DNA of 64,000 nucleotides from Candidatus Gastranaerophilales bacterium. Its GTDB lineage: Bacteria; Cyanobacteriota; Vampirovibrionia; Gastranaerophilales; Gastranaerophilaceae. Shown here one piece after another: positions 29,650-38,885 of the stretch (position 1 is its first letter; the number at the start of each line of letters is the position of its first letter). The stretch lies in the NCBI GenBank assembly GCA_944325085.1, contig CALUYT010000021.1, positions 31,639 to 95,638 on the forward strand, in the 5' to 3' direction. The notes beneath the pieces are model-generated. The model had not been told where the DNA came from. It searched no databases and was given only the letters and a program-made list of their open reading frames with translations. A program made the position numbers and the translations under genes.

Positions 29650-30024
29650 ATGAAAAAGAATATTTTTATCTTATTAGTCGTTTTTTTGACATTAAATAGC
29701 AGCTTTGCATCCTTTGATAAATTTGAAGGACTAAAAACAGGAACATATAAGTGTCCTTCATCTTGTGTTGTAGAATTACATAGACACGGAGGAAGAAGCT
29801 TTTCTAATTGCAATGTTGATAAAGACGCAATTGCAGATATGATAAAAAACAACAAATGTACATACGAAGCAGACAAAAGTAAATATTACTCTTGCCAATA
29901 TGCAGAAGGATCCTGCTCCGTAACAATTTCTTCAAGCGGGAATACAGTTTCTTGTATGGGAAAAACTCCTCAAACACAAAAAGTATTAGAAGAAGCAAAA
30001 GCAGGTAAATGCTACATTGAATAA
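29650..30024 (+). CDS. Small secreted cysteine-rich protein (paralogue 1)
   Basis: The 124-residue product has a signal peptide (KK, hydrophobic core, 'NSSFAS' near residue 20). The mature domain has eight Cys: 'YKCPSSCVV', 'SNCNVD', 'NKCTY', 'YSCQYAEGSCSV', 'VSCMG' and 'GKCYIE'. It aligns in spacing and phrasing with the next gene ('G-x-YxCP', 'KC...Y..C.Y..GSC.V.I', 'A..G.C'), so the two are tandem duplicates. The ATG at 29650 is preceded by AAAGGAAT; an upstream ATG at 29620 would spoil the signal peptide. Probably disulfide-bonded outside the cytoplasm. No family recognised. Confidence 0.75.
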   Translation: MKKNIFILLVVFLTLNSSFASFDKFEGLKTGTYKCPSSCVVELHRHGGRSFSNCNVDKDAIADMIKNNKCTYEADKSKYYSCQYAEGSCSVTISSSGNTVSCMGKTPQTQKVLEEAKAGKCYIE

Positions 30025-30039
30025 CCCAGAAAGGAATAT

Positions 30040-30447
30040 ATGAAAAAATTATTACCATTAGTTATAACTGTATTACTTTTACAAACTTTAGTATTTTCTG
30101 CAGAAAAAAGATTTGAACCTGGACGATACACTTGTCCATATTATTATAATGGAGCAGATCACAAATGCAATATTGATGTAAATTTACAAGGACAAGCTGA
30201 AACTTCCTGCTCTTTTTTATCACTTGATCTTATAAAAACTCTTTTAAATGGTAAAAAATGTAAATTTAGACCTTATGAATACTTTATTTGCAATTATCCT
30301 GGAGACTCTTGTGAAGTAATAATCGGAATAAAAGATAGTGAAAATTACGCTGATTGCGACAAGAATGCAAATAAAAATAGAGCAATAAAAGATGCACAAA
30401 ACGGAATGTGCGCACAAATTTATGACAAATTTTATGATAATGATTAA
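30040..30447 (+). CDS. Small secreted cysteine-rich protein (paralogue 2)
   Basis: The 135-residue product has a signal peptide ('LLLQTLVFSAE'). The Cys pattern parallels the preceding gene: 'GRYTCPYYYNG', 'HKCNID', 'TSCSFL', 'KKCKF', 'FICNYPGDSCEVII', 'ADCDK' and 'GMCAQI'. It starts 15 bp after the previous stop with an AAAGGAAT ribosome site and is followed 14 bp later by a third secreted gene, so all three form an operon. The acidic tail differs from paralogue 1. Function unknown; DsbA-type oxidation by the VKOR-DsbA protein would be logical. Confidence 0.75.
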   Translation: MKKLLPLVITVLLLQTLVFSAEKRFEPGRYTCPYYYNGADHKCNIDVNLQGQAETSCSFLSLDLIKTLLNGKKCKFRPYEYFICNYPGDSCEVIIGIKDSENYADCDKNANKNRAIKDAQNGMCAQIYDKFYDND

Positions 30448-30461
30448 GGAGTAAAGAGAGC

Positions 30462-31004
30462 ATGAAAAAAACACTAACACTACTTGGAATAATAGCATTA
30501 GCTATGACAAGCTCTATTACAATGGCTGTAACCATAGGGAAACAACCTCCTGCTGATTATATGAAAAATTTAAAAAGCTGCACAGCAAGTTCTGCTAAAA
30601 ATAATAGCGGAACTGTAGATGAATACACAATAAAAGGTCTATTACCGGATGGAAGATGCGAAGTTGAGATAACAAGTTATACAAATTTTGAAGATCCAAA
30701 AGTTTATGAAGGCTTTATCACAATTTTAAAAGCATTTGGTGGAGAAAAACTTAATCCTGCAGATATTCCAACTCAAGCACAAATGATTGAACAAGGGAAA
30801 AAAGAAAAAGACGTAACGGTTTGTAAATTTACCAAAGAACAAAGATTTGCTTTACATGCCGCATATTTAAAAAATGATGGCAAAAATAATAACTGCGTAA
30901 CAAAACCTGATGGTACTACAAGTTGTCGTTACAGCACAGAAGATATGAGTTCATACGATAGATTAATGATGAACTATAGCCAAGGAACTTGTTCACATCA
31001 ATAA
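30462..31004 (+). CDS. Secreted cysteine-containing protein, third of the trio
   Basis: The 180-residue product has a signal peptide ('SSITMAVT' near residue 22). Six mature cysteines are visible ('KSCTASSA', 'GRCEVEI', 'TVCKFT', 'NNCVTK', 'TSCRYS', 'GTCSHQ'). 'YTIKGLLPDGRCEVEITSY' resembles the C-x-V-x-I segment of the two upstream paralogues, so it may be a distant, longer relative. AGGAG ribosome site. The operon probably ends here; the next gene has its own ribosome site after an 80-bp gap. Confidence 0.72.
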   Translation: MKKTLTLLGIIALAMTSSITMAVTIGKQPPADYMKNLKSCTASSAKNNSGTVDEYTIKGLLPDGRCEVEITSYTNFEDPKVYEGFITILKAFGGEKLNPADIPTQAQMIEQGKKEKDVTVCKFTKEQRFALHAAYLKNDGKNNNCVTKPDGTTSCRYSTEDMSSYDRLMMNYSQGTCSHQ

Positions 31005-31083
31005 TTAATTATAAAAAACTAAGCAATTTTTTAGACAAAAAATACTTTATATATATGTAGGTAAAATATAAAGGAATATTTTT

Positions 31084-31533
31084 ATGTCTTCAAATTGGGT
31101 TTTGGCACTAGATAGCTTAGCTTCAAACGGTGTAATTGATTTTGATGCACCAGCATACCTTCTTGACCAACCGGCAAGATATGTAGGTAATCCTCCTATG
31201 GAAAGATTACCAAATGAATTATCATTACTCCCAGAAGGTACAACCATTAAGCAACAACCTCAAAAAGATAGTTTTAATAATCCAGATAATAATAATATGG
31301 TACAAAATCCTGCGTGGAAAAAATGGGCACTTGGTGCAATTTTAACAACCTTGATAGGCGGAACTATCGGAGCGGTTTTACTTAAAAAAGGTAAAATTAA
31401 ATTACCAAAAAACTTCAAAATGCCTGATATGACAAAAATTAAAACCAATTTAAAAAATGTAGGCTCCACAATCTTAACATACATAAAGAAACCTTTTATT
31501 TGGATTGGAAATAAATTCAAAAAAACTCCATAA
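31084..31533 (+). CDS. Single-pass membrane protein, unknown function
   Basis: The 149-residue protein has no cleavable signal; one membrane helix lies near residues 80-100 ('ALGAILTTLIGGTIGAVLL') and the C-terminus is very basic (KKGKIKLPKN... KKTP). The N-terminal part ('VIDFDAPAYLLDQPARYVG') is acidic and Pro-rich, so it may be exposed on the far side of the membrane. Ribosome site AAAGGAAT. No family recognised. Confidence 0.65.
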   Translation: MSSNWVLALDSLASNGVIDFDAPAYLLDQPARYVGNPPMERLPNELSLLPEGTTIKQQPQKDSFNNPDNNNMVQNPAWKKWALGAILTTLIGGTIGAVLLKKGKIKLPKNFKMPDMTKIKTNLKNVGSTILTYIKKPFIWIGNKFKKTP

Positions 31534-31544
31534 TATTAAATTTA

Positions 31545-31571
31545 TTTACTTTAAAAATATTTTTCTATAAA
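31545..31571 (+). promoter_or_regulatory. Possible near-leaderless promoter of holA
   Basis: TATAAA at 31566-31571 lies 9 bp before the holA ATG, with TTTACT at 31545-31550 (15-bp spacing, short). No ribosome site is seen, so the message may begin within a few bases of the start codon. Confidence 0.35.
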
Positions 31572-31580
31572 ATATAGTAT

Positions 31581-32555
31581 ATGATTTACTTTTTTTATGG
31601 GGACGAAGAATTTAACATTTCAAATGAAATCAAGAAGTTTAAAAGTAATCTTGATCAAAGTTTTATTGAAATGAGTTATAAATACTGTAACAATCCAAAA
31701 TTTCCAGATCTCATTGCTGCAGTAAAATCTCAACCTATGATGTTTGGCAAAATGCTCGTTGAGATTAATTGTCTATCTTATTTATGTGGAAAAAACTCTC
31801 AAGATACAGGTTTAGATGACAAACAAATTTCACAACTAACTGAAGCTCTTGATAATTGTAATGAAAATATAGATATTATTTTTGTTGCACAAATTCCACC
31901 AGATGGACAAAAAAAGATTGATAAAAGAAGAAAAATTTTTAAAACATTATCAAAGTATAATTCAAAAGAATTCCCACAAATTCCATCTTACAAAACAGCC
32001 GAACTTGAATCTTGGATAAAACAACAAGCAAAAACCAAAGATTTAAAACTCTCAGATGCTGTAGCTTCTGAAATTTTAATTCAAATTGGAGCAAATCTAA
32101 GATTACTGGATTCTGAATTAGAAAAATTAAAAATTTTTGCAGGAAATAACCCCATTACAAAAGAAATGGTAAACGAAATTTGTGTAACTAATGAAGATTT
32201 ATTTACATTTACTGATTATCTTATTAGTGGAAATAAAGCTAAAGCATTAGAAGAGTATCAAAAATTATTAACTAAAAAACACCCACTTGAAATTTTATCA
32301 GTATTGCATACCTTACTGCACGGAAAAATTCAAATAAAAGCAAACTCATTAAAATATAGTGCTGATGATATTGCCAAAATGATTAATATGCACCCTTATC
32401 GGGTAAAATTAGAAATAGAAAAATTGAAAAATATTTCATTAAAAAATCTTGTTAAACTAAAACAAAATTTAACAGATGCAGAATATAAAATAAAATCCGG
32501 CCAAGCTAATTTAGAGCTTGATAGAGAGGTTGAATATGCAATATTACAACAATGA
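31581..32555 (+). CDS. holA: DNA polymerase III delta subunit
   Basis: HolA is the clamp-loader subunit that opens the beta clamp. The 324-residue protein starts 'MIYFFYGDEEF', the usual delta start, and carries 'SQPMMFGKMLVEI', 'IDIIFVAQIPPDGQKK' and 'NLRLLDSELEKLKIFAG' in the order expected for the family. It overlaps holB, so delta and delta-prime are made together. No Shine-Dalgarno is visible; see the putative near-leaderless promoter. Confidence 0.88.
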   Translation: MIYFFYGDEEFNISNEIKKFKSNLDQSFIEMSYKYCNNPKFPDLIAAVKSQPMMFGKMLVEINCLSYLCGKNSQDTGLDDKQISQLTEALDNCNENIDIIFVAQIPPDGQKKIDKRRKIFKTLSKYNSKEFPQIPSYKTAELESWIKQQAKTKDLKLSDAVASEILIQIGANLRLLDSELEKLKIFAGNNPITKEMVNEICVTNEDLFTFTDYLISGNKAKALEEYQKLLTKKHPLEILSVLHTLLHGKIQIKANSLKYSADDIAKMINMHPYRVKLEIEKLKNISLKNLVKLKQNLTDAEYKIKSGQANLELDREVEYAILQQ

Positions 32556-33438
32556 AATAGCAAACAAATTTCCAAAATTAACAAATTATTTTACCAAAGG
32601 TATTACTGATGAAAATAAAAACATAAGTCATTGCCTACTTTTTTGGGGACCAGATATAAAATCACAATGTGAATTAGCCTTAGAAGTTGCAAGATTATTA
32701 AACTGTACACAAGACAAATCTCAAAATTGTGAATGTTTAAACTGTCGCTGGATAAAAGATCAAACTCACCCTGCAGTTAAAATCTATACAAGACTTGATT
32801 TTAAAGATAATACAGACAACTCAGAAGATGAAACTACCAAGGGTAAAAAAAACATAAATATTTCACAAGCAAAATCTATTATTAATGAACTTTCAATAAC
32901 AAGTGATTATCATAGAGTTTATATATTTTGTGATAGAGATGAAGATGGGAATTTATTACCACTAAACAAAATAAATTTCCCTGAAGCAACTTCAAATGCA
33001 CTATTAAAAACATTTGAAGAACCTCCCAAAAATACAACATTTATCTTTTTAACACATGACCGTTCAGATATTATATCAACAGTAGTTTCACGTGCTCAAT
33101 CATTTTTCGTACCATCTGTTGTTTCTGAAAATAATACTTATAATGATGTCGAAAATATAATTTCAAATTACTGGACACTAGATAGAAATCAAGTTTTGGA
33201 ATTTGAAAATAAATTATACAAATTATCTACAGAACTTGAAACTACAGAAGTTCTATCACAAATTCAAAATTACATACTTAACATCATAAATTCCAATATA
33301 AATAATAAACCTTTATTTTATAAATTAAAAAATGACTTAAAATATATAGAAGAAGCAAAACAACAACTTTCACTTACACCATCAATGAACCTTCAAACAG
33401 TTATTGAAAATTTGAGCTTTAATATGATATTAAGATAA
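32536..33438 (+). CDS. holB: DNA polymerase III delta-prime subunit
   Basis: The 300-residue clamp-loader protein has a zinc module 'CTQDKSQNCECLNCRW' (residues 55-70), 'HCLLFWGPD' in the P-loop position (degenerate, as usual for delta-prime), 'ISQAKSIINELSI', and 'ATSNALLKTFEEPPKNTTFIFLTHD', the AAA+ sensor segment. The chosen ATG at 32536 has GAGAGG upstream and overlaps the end of holA by 20 bp. A TTG six codons earlier is possible. Confidence 0.92.
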   Translation: MQYYNNEIANKFPKLTNYFTKGITDENKNISHCLLFWGPDIKSQCELALEVARLLNCTQDKSQNCECLNCRWIKDQTHPAVKIYTRLDFKDNTDNSEDETTKGKKNINISQAKSIINELSITSDYHRVYIFCDRDEDGNLLPLNKINFPEATSNALLKTFEEPPKNTTFIFLTHDRSDIISTVVSRAQSFFVPSVVSENNTYNDVENIISNYWTLDRNQVLEFENKLYKLSTELETTEVLSQIQNYILNIINSNINNKPLFYKLKNDLKYIEEAKQQLSLTPSMNLQTVIENLSFNMILR

Positions 33439-33439
33439 T

Positions 33440-33469
33440 TTGCAAAAAACAAAATTCACATGATATAAT
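33440..33469 (+). promoter_or_regulatory. Putative plsY promoter
   Basis: TTGCAA at 33440-33445 and TATAAT at 33464-33469 are 18 bp apart, just after the holB stop codon. The plsY start lies 30 bp downstream after a GGAG ribosome site. Confidence 0.55.
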
Positions 33470-33499
33470 TCTAAAGCAGCACAATTTGGAGAAAATTAA

Positions 33500-34117
33500 A
33501 TGGATATTACAGAAATTTTAAGACAATTTGCATTAGTAATAGCAGCATCATATTTGATAGGCTCAATTCCAACAGGATATATAATTGTAAAATTATTTAC
33601 AGGACAAGATATAAGAACAATTGGTTCCGGCTCTACAGGCGCAACAAATGTAAAAAGAGTTATGGGTAAAAAATGGTTCTTTATAGTAATGTTATTAGAT
33701 GCATTAAAAGGAGCATTACCTGTAGCTTTAGCAGCACACTTTGCAACAGCATATCACCACTTAGGAGTTCTTCCTGTAGTTGCAGCAATTTGCGTAATAT
33801 TAGGACACAGCAAATCTGTATTTTTAAATTTCACAGGAGGAAAATCAGTAGCCTCAGGTGTTGGTACTTTAATGGCATTAAATTGGCAAGCCGGTTTAAT
33901 CATTGCTGCAGTTTGGGGAGTTATAACTTGGATTTCTAAATATGTTTCTTTAGGATCTATAATTGCATTAGCATTATCACCTCTTATTATGTGGTTTTTA
34001 AATGCTCCAATTGCATATATCATATATGCATTAATCGCAGCAATTTATGTTATCTACCTACATAGAGAAAATATAAAAAGACTTCGCGAAGGCAAAGAAA
34101 ACAAAGTTAGAGAATAA
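33500..34117 (+). CDS. plsY: Glycerol-3-phosphate acyltransferase PlsY
   Basis: The membrane enzyme transfers acyl from acyl-phosphate to glycerol-3-phosphate, the first step of phospholipid synthesis. It has 205 residues and five or more membrane helices. The three family motifs are visible: 'LIGSIPTGYII', 'IRTIGSGSTGATNVKRVMG' and 'GHSKSVFLNFTGGKSVASGVG', with 'HRENIKRLREGKE' at the C-terminus. Its partner plsX is not in this window. Confidence 0.96.
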   Translation: MDITEILRQFALVIAASYLIGSIPTGYIIVKLFTGQDIRTIGSGSTGATNVKRVMGKKWFFIVMLLDALKGALPVALAAHFATAYHHLGVLPVVAAICVILGHSKSVFLNFTGGKSVASGVGTLMALNWQAGLIIAAVWGVITWISKYVSLGSIIALALSPLIMWFLNAPIAYIIYALIAAIYVIYLHRENIKRLREGKENKVRE

Positions 34118-34135
34118 CTATATTCATTAAGGCTA

Positions 34136-34165
34136 TTTACACGAAAAGACAAATAAGAATATAAT
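34136..34165 (+). promoter_or_regulatory. Putative near-leaderless promoter of the ABC ATPase gene
   Basis: TTTACA (34136-34141) and TATAAT (34160-34165) are 18 bp apart. Only 8 bp separate the -10 box from the ATG, and no Shine-Dalgarno is visible, so the 5' leader would be about 1-3 nt. Confidence 0.5.
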
Positions 34166-34173
34166 AAATTGCA

Positions 34174-35124
34174 ATGACAATTTTAGAAGTTAAAAATTTA
34201 AATCTTGGATTTCAATGCGAAGACATATTCAGACAAGCATTATTTGATGTTTCATTTTCATTAGAAAAAGGTGAAATATTATCAATTGTCGGCGAATCAG
34301 GCTGCGGAAAAACAATGAGCGCAATGAGCATACTCCAATTACTACCTAAAACCGCAAGAATTACGAAAGGCGAGATAATATTTAATGGAGAAAACTTATT
34401 AACAAAAACAAACAAAGATATGCAACATATCAGAGGATCCAAAATTGCTCTAATTCCTCAAGATCCAATGACCTCATTAAATCCATTATATACAGTTGGC
34501 GACCAATTACTTGAAATTATAAAAATTCATCAGGGATTATCAGGCGATGCAGCGTATCAAAAAGCAATCGAAGCATTTGATATGGTACAAATTCCTGCTG
34601 CAAAATCAAGATTAAAAAATTATCCGCACGAATTTTCAGGAGGCATGAAGCAAAGAGCAATAATAGCAATGGCTCTAGCATGCCAGGCTGAAATACTAAT
34701 TGCAGATGAACCGACAACAGCACTTGATGTTACAATACAAGCTCAAATTATGACACTTTTAAATGAAATAAAAAACAATAATAAAACATCAATATTATTA
34801 ATAACCCACGATTTAGCATTAGTAAGTGAAAATGCAGACAAAATAGCAGTTATGTATGCAGGCAGAATAGTTGAAACAGCGAATAACAAAGAATTTTTCA
34901 CCAATCCAAAACACCCTTATACAAATGCTTTATTAAAATCAATACCATCAAATCGTGAAAAGAAATTAGAAACAATAAAAGGTCAACCTCCTACACTTTC
35001 TCAACAAATAGATGGTTGCAAATTTAACCCAAGATGTGAATACTGTATGGATATTTGTAAAAAAGAAATACCAAACCTAAAAACTATAGAAAACGAACAC
35101 AAATATGCTTGTTTTTTAGACTAA
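34174..35124 (+). CDS. Oligopeptide/dipeptide-type ABC transporter ATPase (OppD/DppD-like)
   Basis: The 316-residue ATPase has Walker A '[10 protein letters not shown]', Q-loop '[12 protein letters not shown]', signature '[15 protein letters not shown]', Walker B '[12 protein letters not shown]', the H-loop '[10 protein letters not shown]' and the Cys-rich oligopeptide extension '[17 protein letters not shown]' (near 285), which can bind an Fe-S cluster in some relatives. No permease, binding protein or second ATPase is adjacent, so it is an orphan here. The neighbour plsY is unrelated. Confidence 0.92.
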   Translation: MTILEVKNLNLGFQCEDIFRQALFDVSFSLEKGEILSIVGESGCGKTMSAMSILQLLPKTARITKGEIIFNGENLLTKTNKDMQHIRGSKIALIPQDPMTSLNPLYTVGDQLLEIIKIHQGLSGDAAYQKAIEAFDMVQIPAAKSRLKNYPHEFSGGMKQRAIIAMALACQAEILIADEPTTALDVTIQAQIMTLLNEIKNNNKTSILLITHDLALVSENADKIAVMYAGRIVETANNKEFFTNPKHPYTNALLKSIPSNREKKLETIKGQPPTLSQQIDGCKFNPRCEYCMDICKKEIPNLKTIENEHKYACFLD

Positions 35125-35132
35125 TGAATGTA

Positions 35133-35672
35133 TTAAAACATTGATTTTACAGCAAGCAATATCAAAATAAAACCGCCAATAACCTCTAAATATTTAAATG
35201 GTATATTTTTAATGAAATTACCTGACCAAAACCCAATAATAGACATAAAAAATGAACACGCACCAATAATAACAGCAGATAATAAAATACTCGTATGCGT
35301 CAATCTAATCGATGCACCTGCAACCAACGCATCAATACTCGTTGCAATTCCAAGACTCATTAAACATTTAAATCCAATACACTGAATTTCTTCTTCTTTA
35401 GGTTTAAAAGCTTCTAAAATAAACTTCAAACCCAAAACAAAAAATATTGCAAAAACAATCCATTTGCTAAATGGTACAAGAAGATTATACAAAGAATTTG
35501 TACCAATATAACCTATAACAGGCATCAATCCTTGAAACAATCCCATTGTCAAAGCCAAGTTCAAAGAATTTTTAATTCGATTATTTTTAAAAATTATACC
35601 TTGTGAAAAAGACACAACTAAACAATCTATCCCAAGGGCAACTGCCAGAAAAATAATATCAATTAAAGTCAA
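35133..35672 (-). CDS. mntP: MntP-like manganese efflux pump
   Basis: The 179-residue protein has six membrane helices arranged as two three-helix repeats, with 'ALGIDCLVVSFSQG' near residue 13 and 'SLGIATSIDALVAGAS' near 110 (the MntP Asp motifs). It would export Mn2+. The start codon is TTG, preceded by GAGGTAG; it overlaps the end of the upstream DUF4127 gene by 14 bp, so translation is coupled. No manganese riboswitch (yybP-ykoY type) is visible upstream. Confidence 0.9.
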   Translation of the reverse strand: MTLIDIIFLAVALGIDCLVVSFSQGIIFKNNRIKNSLNLALTMGLFQGLMPVIGYIGTNSLYNLLVPFSKWIVFAIFFVLGLKFILEAFKPKEEEIQCIGFKCLMSLGIATSIDALVAGASIRLTHTSILLSAVIIGACSFFMSIIGFWSGNFIKNIPFKYLEVIGGFILILLAVKSMF

Positions 35673-37002
35673 CTTCTACCTCAAACAATCTATCCCAAGG
35701 ATAACAATAATTTACGTCAATCTCCGTATTTAAGTATTTTTCAAGTACATTTTCAAAAGTTTTCATGCCAGTCTTCAATTCATCCACACTGACACTAGTA
35801 AGTGTTTGACGAACATTAGCCTGATAAGCCCAATCATCTAAAAATCTTGTAATCTGTAACTTTTTAAACGCTGAACTATCATACTTTTTAGCTAAAAATT
35901 TAATCTTAGCACCGCAAATTAAACTACCCAAACTATTTGCAGAAGTATTCCAAGCAGAATAGCCATAAAAATATTTATCAATAATTTTATTTTTAAAAAA
36001 CTCCTGTATAAAATTATTATCAGCACCATTTGCAAACCTAACATCTGCAACCATATATGGTTTTTCCGGAACTAAAAATTCTCCGCTAAAAGGTTCTGTA
36101 CCAATGTTCATAACAATTTCGCCCTGATTATTTATAAAATTATTAACATATAATAAAATATCAGCATCATCTTCATCAACAACAGTACAACCTGCAATAT
36201 CTATCTGTGAATGAACAGAACTTTCAATAGATATATCTTCGTAATTTGAAATTAAATCTTTATGCTTGGATTCTGTAAATATAGGGCATATTTTAACATT
36301 ACCTTCAATAGCTCTAGATAATAAACTTAGAGGAATTTCATCAGCACCTGTTTTTACATAACCACCCATTTTCTCAAGCAATTGTGCTTCTTGAACATTA
36401 AAACCATATTCCGCACAATCATCTTTTGAAAAAATTAAAAAATCAAATAAACCTTTTTTCTGCCAATCAAGATATATTTTATTAATTTCAAAATTTCTTC
36501 TTCTAGTTTCAATATAATCATCTAAAATTTCAGCCGGGATATCATGAGTAATACAATTATCCGAATTAAACTTATGCACATTATATGAGTATTCAAAAAT
36601 CTTTTTGCCCCACTTATCCCAATAAGTTTTTTCTTCTTCATTACAATTATTATTAGAAATTCTCATAATACTGGAAAACGCATAAATTTTACATTCTTTA
36701 GCTTCCAAAATTTCTCTTAACGTATCAATTCTTTTTTTTATTTCCTCAAAAGATTCCACACATCTTCTTGAAGGAATTAACCCCCCATAAGCAAGTGTAT
36801 CCAGAGAAATAACCATCGCATCAACTTTTGATAGCCCAACAAGCCAATCAAAAAGACCTTCAATATTTGCCTGTTTTTTTAAGTCTCCTAACAAATTTCT
36901 ATCAGGAATAAAAAACTCAATATCAGAATCTATCTGACTAATAAGCTTTGGTAATGTATAACAAACCGGTCGGTTATCAATTGGAACAAAAGCAATCTTC
37001 AT
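35659..37002 (-). CDS. DUF4127 family protein
   Basis: The 447-residue protein begins 'MKIAFVPIDNRPVCYTLP', the DUF4127 signature, and has 'MVISLDTLAYGGLIPSR' (about 63-79), 'MRISNNNCNEEEK', 'GADEIPLSLLSRA' and 'YSAWNTSANSLGSLI' (near 350), all typical of the family. Function is unknown; it has been suggested to be a hydrolase-like enzyme. No ribosome site is apparent and the -10 box is only 6 nt from the ATG. It is coupled to mntP. Confidence 0.9.
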   Translation of the reverse strand: MKIAFVPIDNRPVCYTLPKLISQIDSDIEFFIPDRNLLGDLKKQANIEGLFDWLVGLSKVDAMVISLDTLAYGGLIPSRRCVESFEEIKKRIDTLREILEAKECKIYAFSSIMRISNNNCNEEEKTYWDKWGKKIFEYSYNVHKFNSDNCITHDIPAEILDDYIETRRRNFEINKIYLDWQKKGLFDFLIFSKDDCAEYGFNVQEAQLLEKMGGYVKTGADEIPLSLLSRAIEGNVKICPIFTESKHKDLISNYEDISIESSVHSQIDIAGCTVVDEDDADILLYVNNFINNQGEIVMNIGTEPFSGEFLVPEKPYMVADVRFANGADNNFIQEFFKNKIIDKYFYGYSAWNTSANSLGSLICGAKIKFLAKKYDSSAFKKLQITRFLDDWAYQANVRQTLTSVSVDELKTGMKTFENVLEKYLNTEIDVNYCYPWDRLFEVEVDFN

Positions 37003-37008
37003 AATCTA

Positions 37009-37036
37009 ATTGTATGCTAAAATAATAATTAAGCAA
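37009..37036 (-). promoter_or_regulatory. Putative leaderless promoter of the DUF4127-mntP operon
   Basis: On the minus strand TTGCTT (37031-37036) and TACAAT (37009-37014) are 16 bp apart; six bases separate the -10 box from the ATG. Same geometry as the promoters before the two histidine kinases. Confidence 0.45.
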
Positions 37037-37052
37037 ATGGAGTTAATAAAAT

Positions 37053-37721
37053 ATGACATGTACAAAAACACCCCAAAAAATTCATCTGTTATTTGATGAA
37101 ATAGCCGAATATTATGATAAAACAAACAATTATATATCATTTTGGACACATAATTTTATCAAATACTTAGCAGTTAAAAATTTAGATATAAAAAAATATT
37201 CAACAGTATTAGATTTATGTTGTGGAACCGGAGATATCAATCAAATTATCAACAAAATTTCGCCCAAAACTAAAGTTATAAATATTGATATATCTACAAA
37301 TATGCTTAAATATGCAAAAGAAAAAAATCCTAAAGGTGTATTTATGCAAGGAGATTCAACATCTTTAATATTTAAAGATGAAGAATTTGATTATATAACA
37401 ATGAGCTTTGGACTAAGAAATATCGAAAATCGTGAAAAAGCGCTCTCAGAAATTTACCGAACTCTAAAAAAAGACGGCAAATTTCTACATATAGATTTTG
37501 GATATCATAACCTTTTAAGTAAAATTTTTGATCTTATTGTACTAACAATAATCAAACTCACGCATAAAAATTTAGAACACTATAAATATCTTATAAACTC
37601 AAAAACAGAATTTCCGGAACCGGATAATCTTATCCAAGAATTTGAACAATTCGGTTTTAAATATGTAAAAAAATGCGATTATTTATTTGGAATTATCTCA
37701 GCGCAAATAATGCAAAAATAA
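37053..37721 (+). CDS. ubiE: Demethylmenaquinone methyltransferase (UbiE/MenG)
   Basis: The 222-residue SAM methyltransferase has motif I 'VLDLCCGTGDIN', 'VINIDISTNMLKYA' (motif II), 'EFDYITMSFGLRN' and 'KDGKFLHIDFG', characteristic of UbiE/MenG. It methylates the quinone ring in the last step of menaquinone synthesis. The start has TGGAG upstream. It is divergent from the DUF4127 gene and converges with the dehydrogenase. Presence of a quinone agrees with VKOR and FixC. Confidence 0.9.
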   Translation: MTCTKTPQKIHLLFDEIAEYYDKTNNYISFWTHNFIKYLAVKNLDIKKYSTVLDLCCGTGDINQIINKISPKTKVINIDISTNMLKYAKEKNPKGVFMQGDSTSLIFKDEEFDYITMSFGLRNIENREKALSEIYRTLKKDGKFLHIDFGYHNLLSKIFDLIVLTIIKLTHKNLEHYKYLINSKTEFPEPDNLIQEFEQFGFKYVKKCDYLFGIISAQIMQK

Positions 37722-38738
37722 TTAAACTACACGATTATCATGACCGCCTTTTAGATATTCTGATAGATATTTAAAAGTCTTTTCTAAAATAAAATCAATT
37801 GAATCTTGAGTATTATAAGCCATATGTGGAGTAATTATAACATTTGGTAAATTCATTAATTCTTGAACTATTTTAGAATTTTCAACACAAAATAATTCTT
37901 CATTTGATTTATTATTCTCCAAATGATTTACATCACTACACCCTAATACATCAAGAGCGACCCCACTAAATTTTCCGGATTTTAAATATTTCAACAATGC
38001 ATCAGTATCAACTAAATTTCCTCTGGAAACATTTACAAAATATGAATTTTGTTTCATCAGCTCAAATTGTTTTTCAGAAAACATATGATAATTTTCAGAA
38101 GTATAAGGCAAATGCAAAGTTATAATATCTGCATTCTTTAAAACTCCTTCAAGATCCATATATTCAACATTATACTCACTTTGTAAAACATTTTTTTTAA
38201 CAATATCATATGCTAAAATCCTCATACCAAAAGATTTTGCCAATCGGCAAACTCCTGAACCAATTTCACCAGTACCAACAACACCAAGCGTTAAAGTCTC
38301 CAAACTGCGTCCTGTAAAATTGTTTGATTGAAATACTGCCTTTATATCAGAATTTAGCACTTTATAAATATTTCTCACAAGCATTAATATCAATCCAATA
38401 ACAAATTGAGCAACAGAAGTTTGTCCATAAGCTTCAATATTTATCAATGCAATATTTTTATTAACACAACTTTTAATATCAATATGATCATACCCTGTTG
38501 AACGCGTTGTAATTATTCTCAAATTCTTAAATTTATCAATTACATTTTTATCAACGCTAGATGTTATAAAAACACTAATAATCATAGTCTTTTCAAAATC
38601 TTCTTCAGATAATTTAGCAAGAGTATCTTCATTCAAAGGTTCAGAAAAAAATTTTATATCATAATGTTGAAATTTATTCTGTTCAAAAAAAGTTCTTTCT
38701 GACTCTCTATAATCAAAAAATAACATTCTACAAGACAT
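37722..38738 (-). CDS. D-lactate dehydrogenase-like D-2-hydroxyacid dehydrogenase
   Basis: The 338-residue enzyme has the NAD-binding 'TLGVVGTGEIGSGVCRLAKSFG' site (residues 153-174), 'ADIITLHLPYT', 'NVSRGNLVDTDALL' (catalytic Arg) and 'IITPHMAYNT' (catalytic His), preceded by 'ITTRSTGYDHIDI'. It fits the D-LDH clade: pyruvate to D-lactate, a fermentation end step. Its stop adjoins the ubiE stop codon without a spacer. The ribosome site is AAGGAG. Confidence 0.88.
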   Translation of the reverse strand: MSCRMLFFDYRESERTFFEQNKFQHYDIKFFSEPLNEDTLAKLSEEDFEKTMIISVFITSSVDKNVIDKFKNLRIITTRSTGYDHIDIKSCVNKNIALINIEAYGQTSVAQFVIGLILMLVRNIYKVLNSDIKAVFQSNNFTGRSLETLTLGVVGTGEIGSGVCRLAKSFGMRILAYDIVKKNVLQSEYNVEYMDLEGVLKNADIITLHLPYTSENYHMFSEKQFELMKQNSYFVNVSRGNLVDTDALLKYLKSGKFSGVALDVLGCSDVNHLENNKSNEELFCVENSKIVQELMNLPNVIITPHMAYNTQDSIDFILEKTFKYLSEYLKGGHDNRVV

Positions 38739-38885
38739 TTGCTTCTCCTTTTTAATATAAATTATTCATTTTTGAAAGAAAAAACTATTGCCGCAAAGTA
38801 TAAAATATTAAAAATAAAATATTACCCTTTTGACTAATGATAAACAATAAAAAAACAACTATCTTTATAAAGAAAGGAGCCTAAA

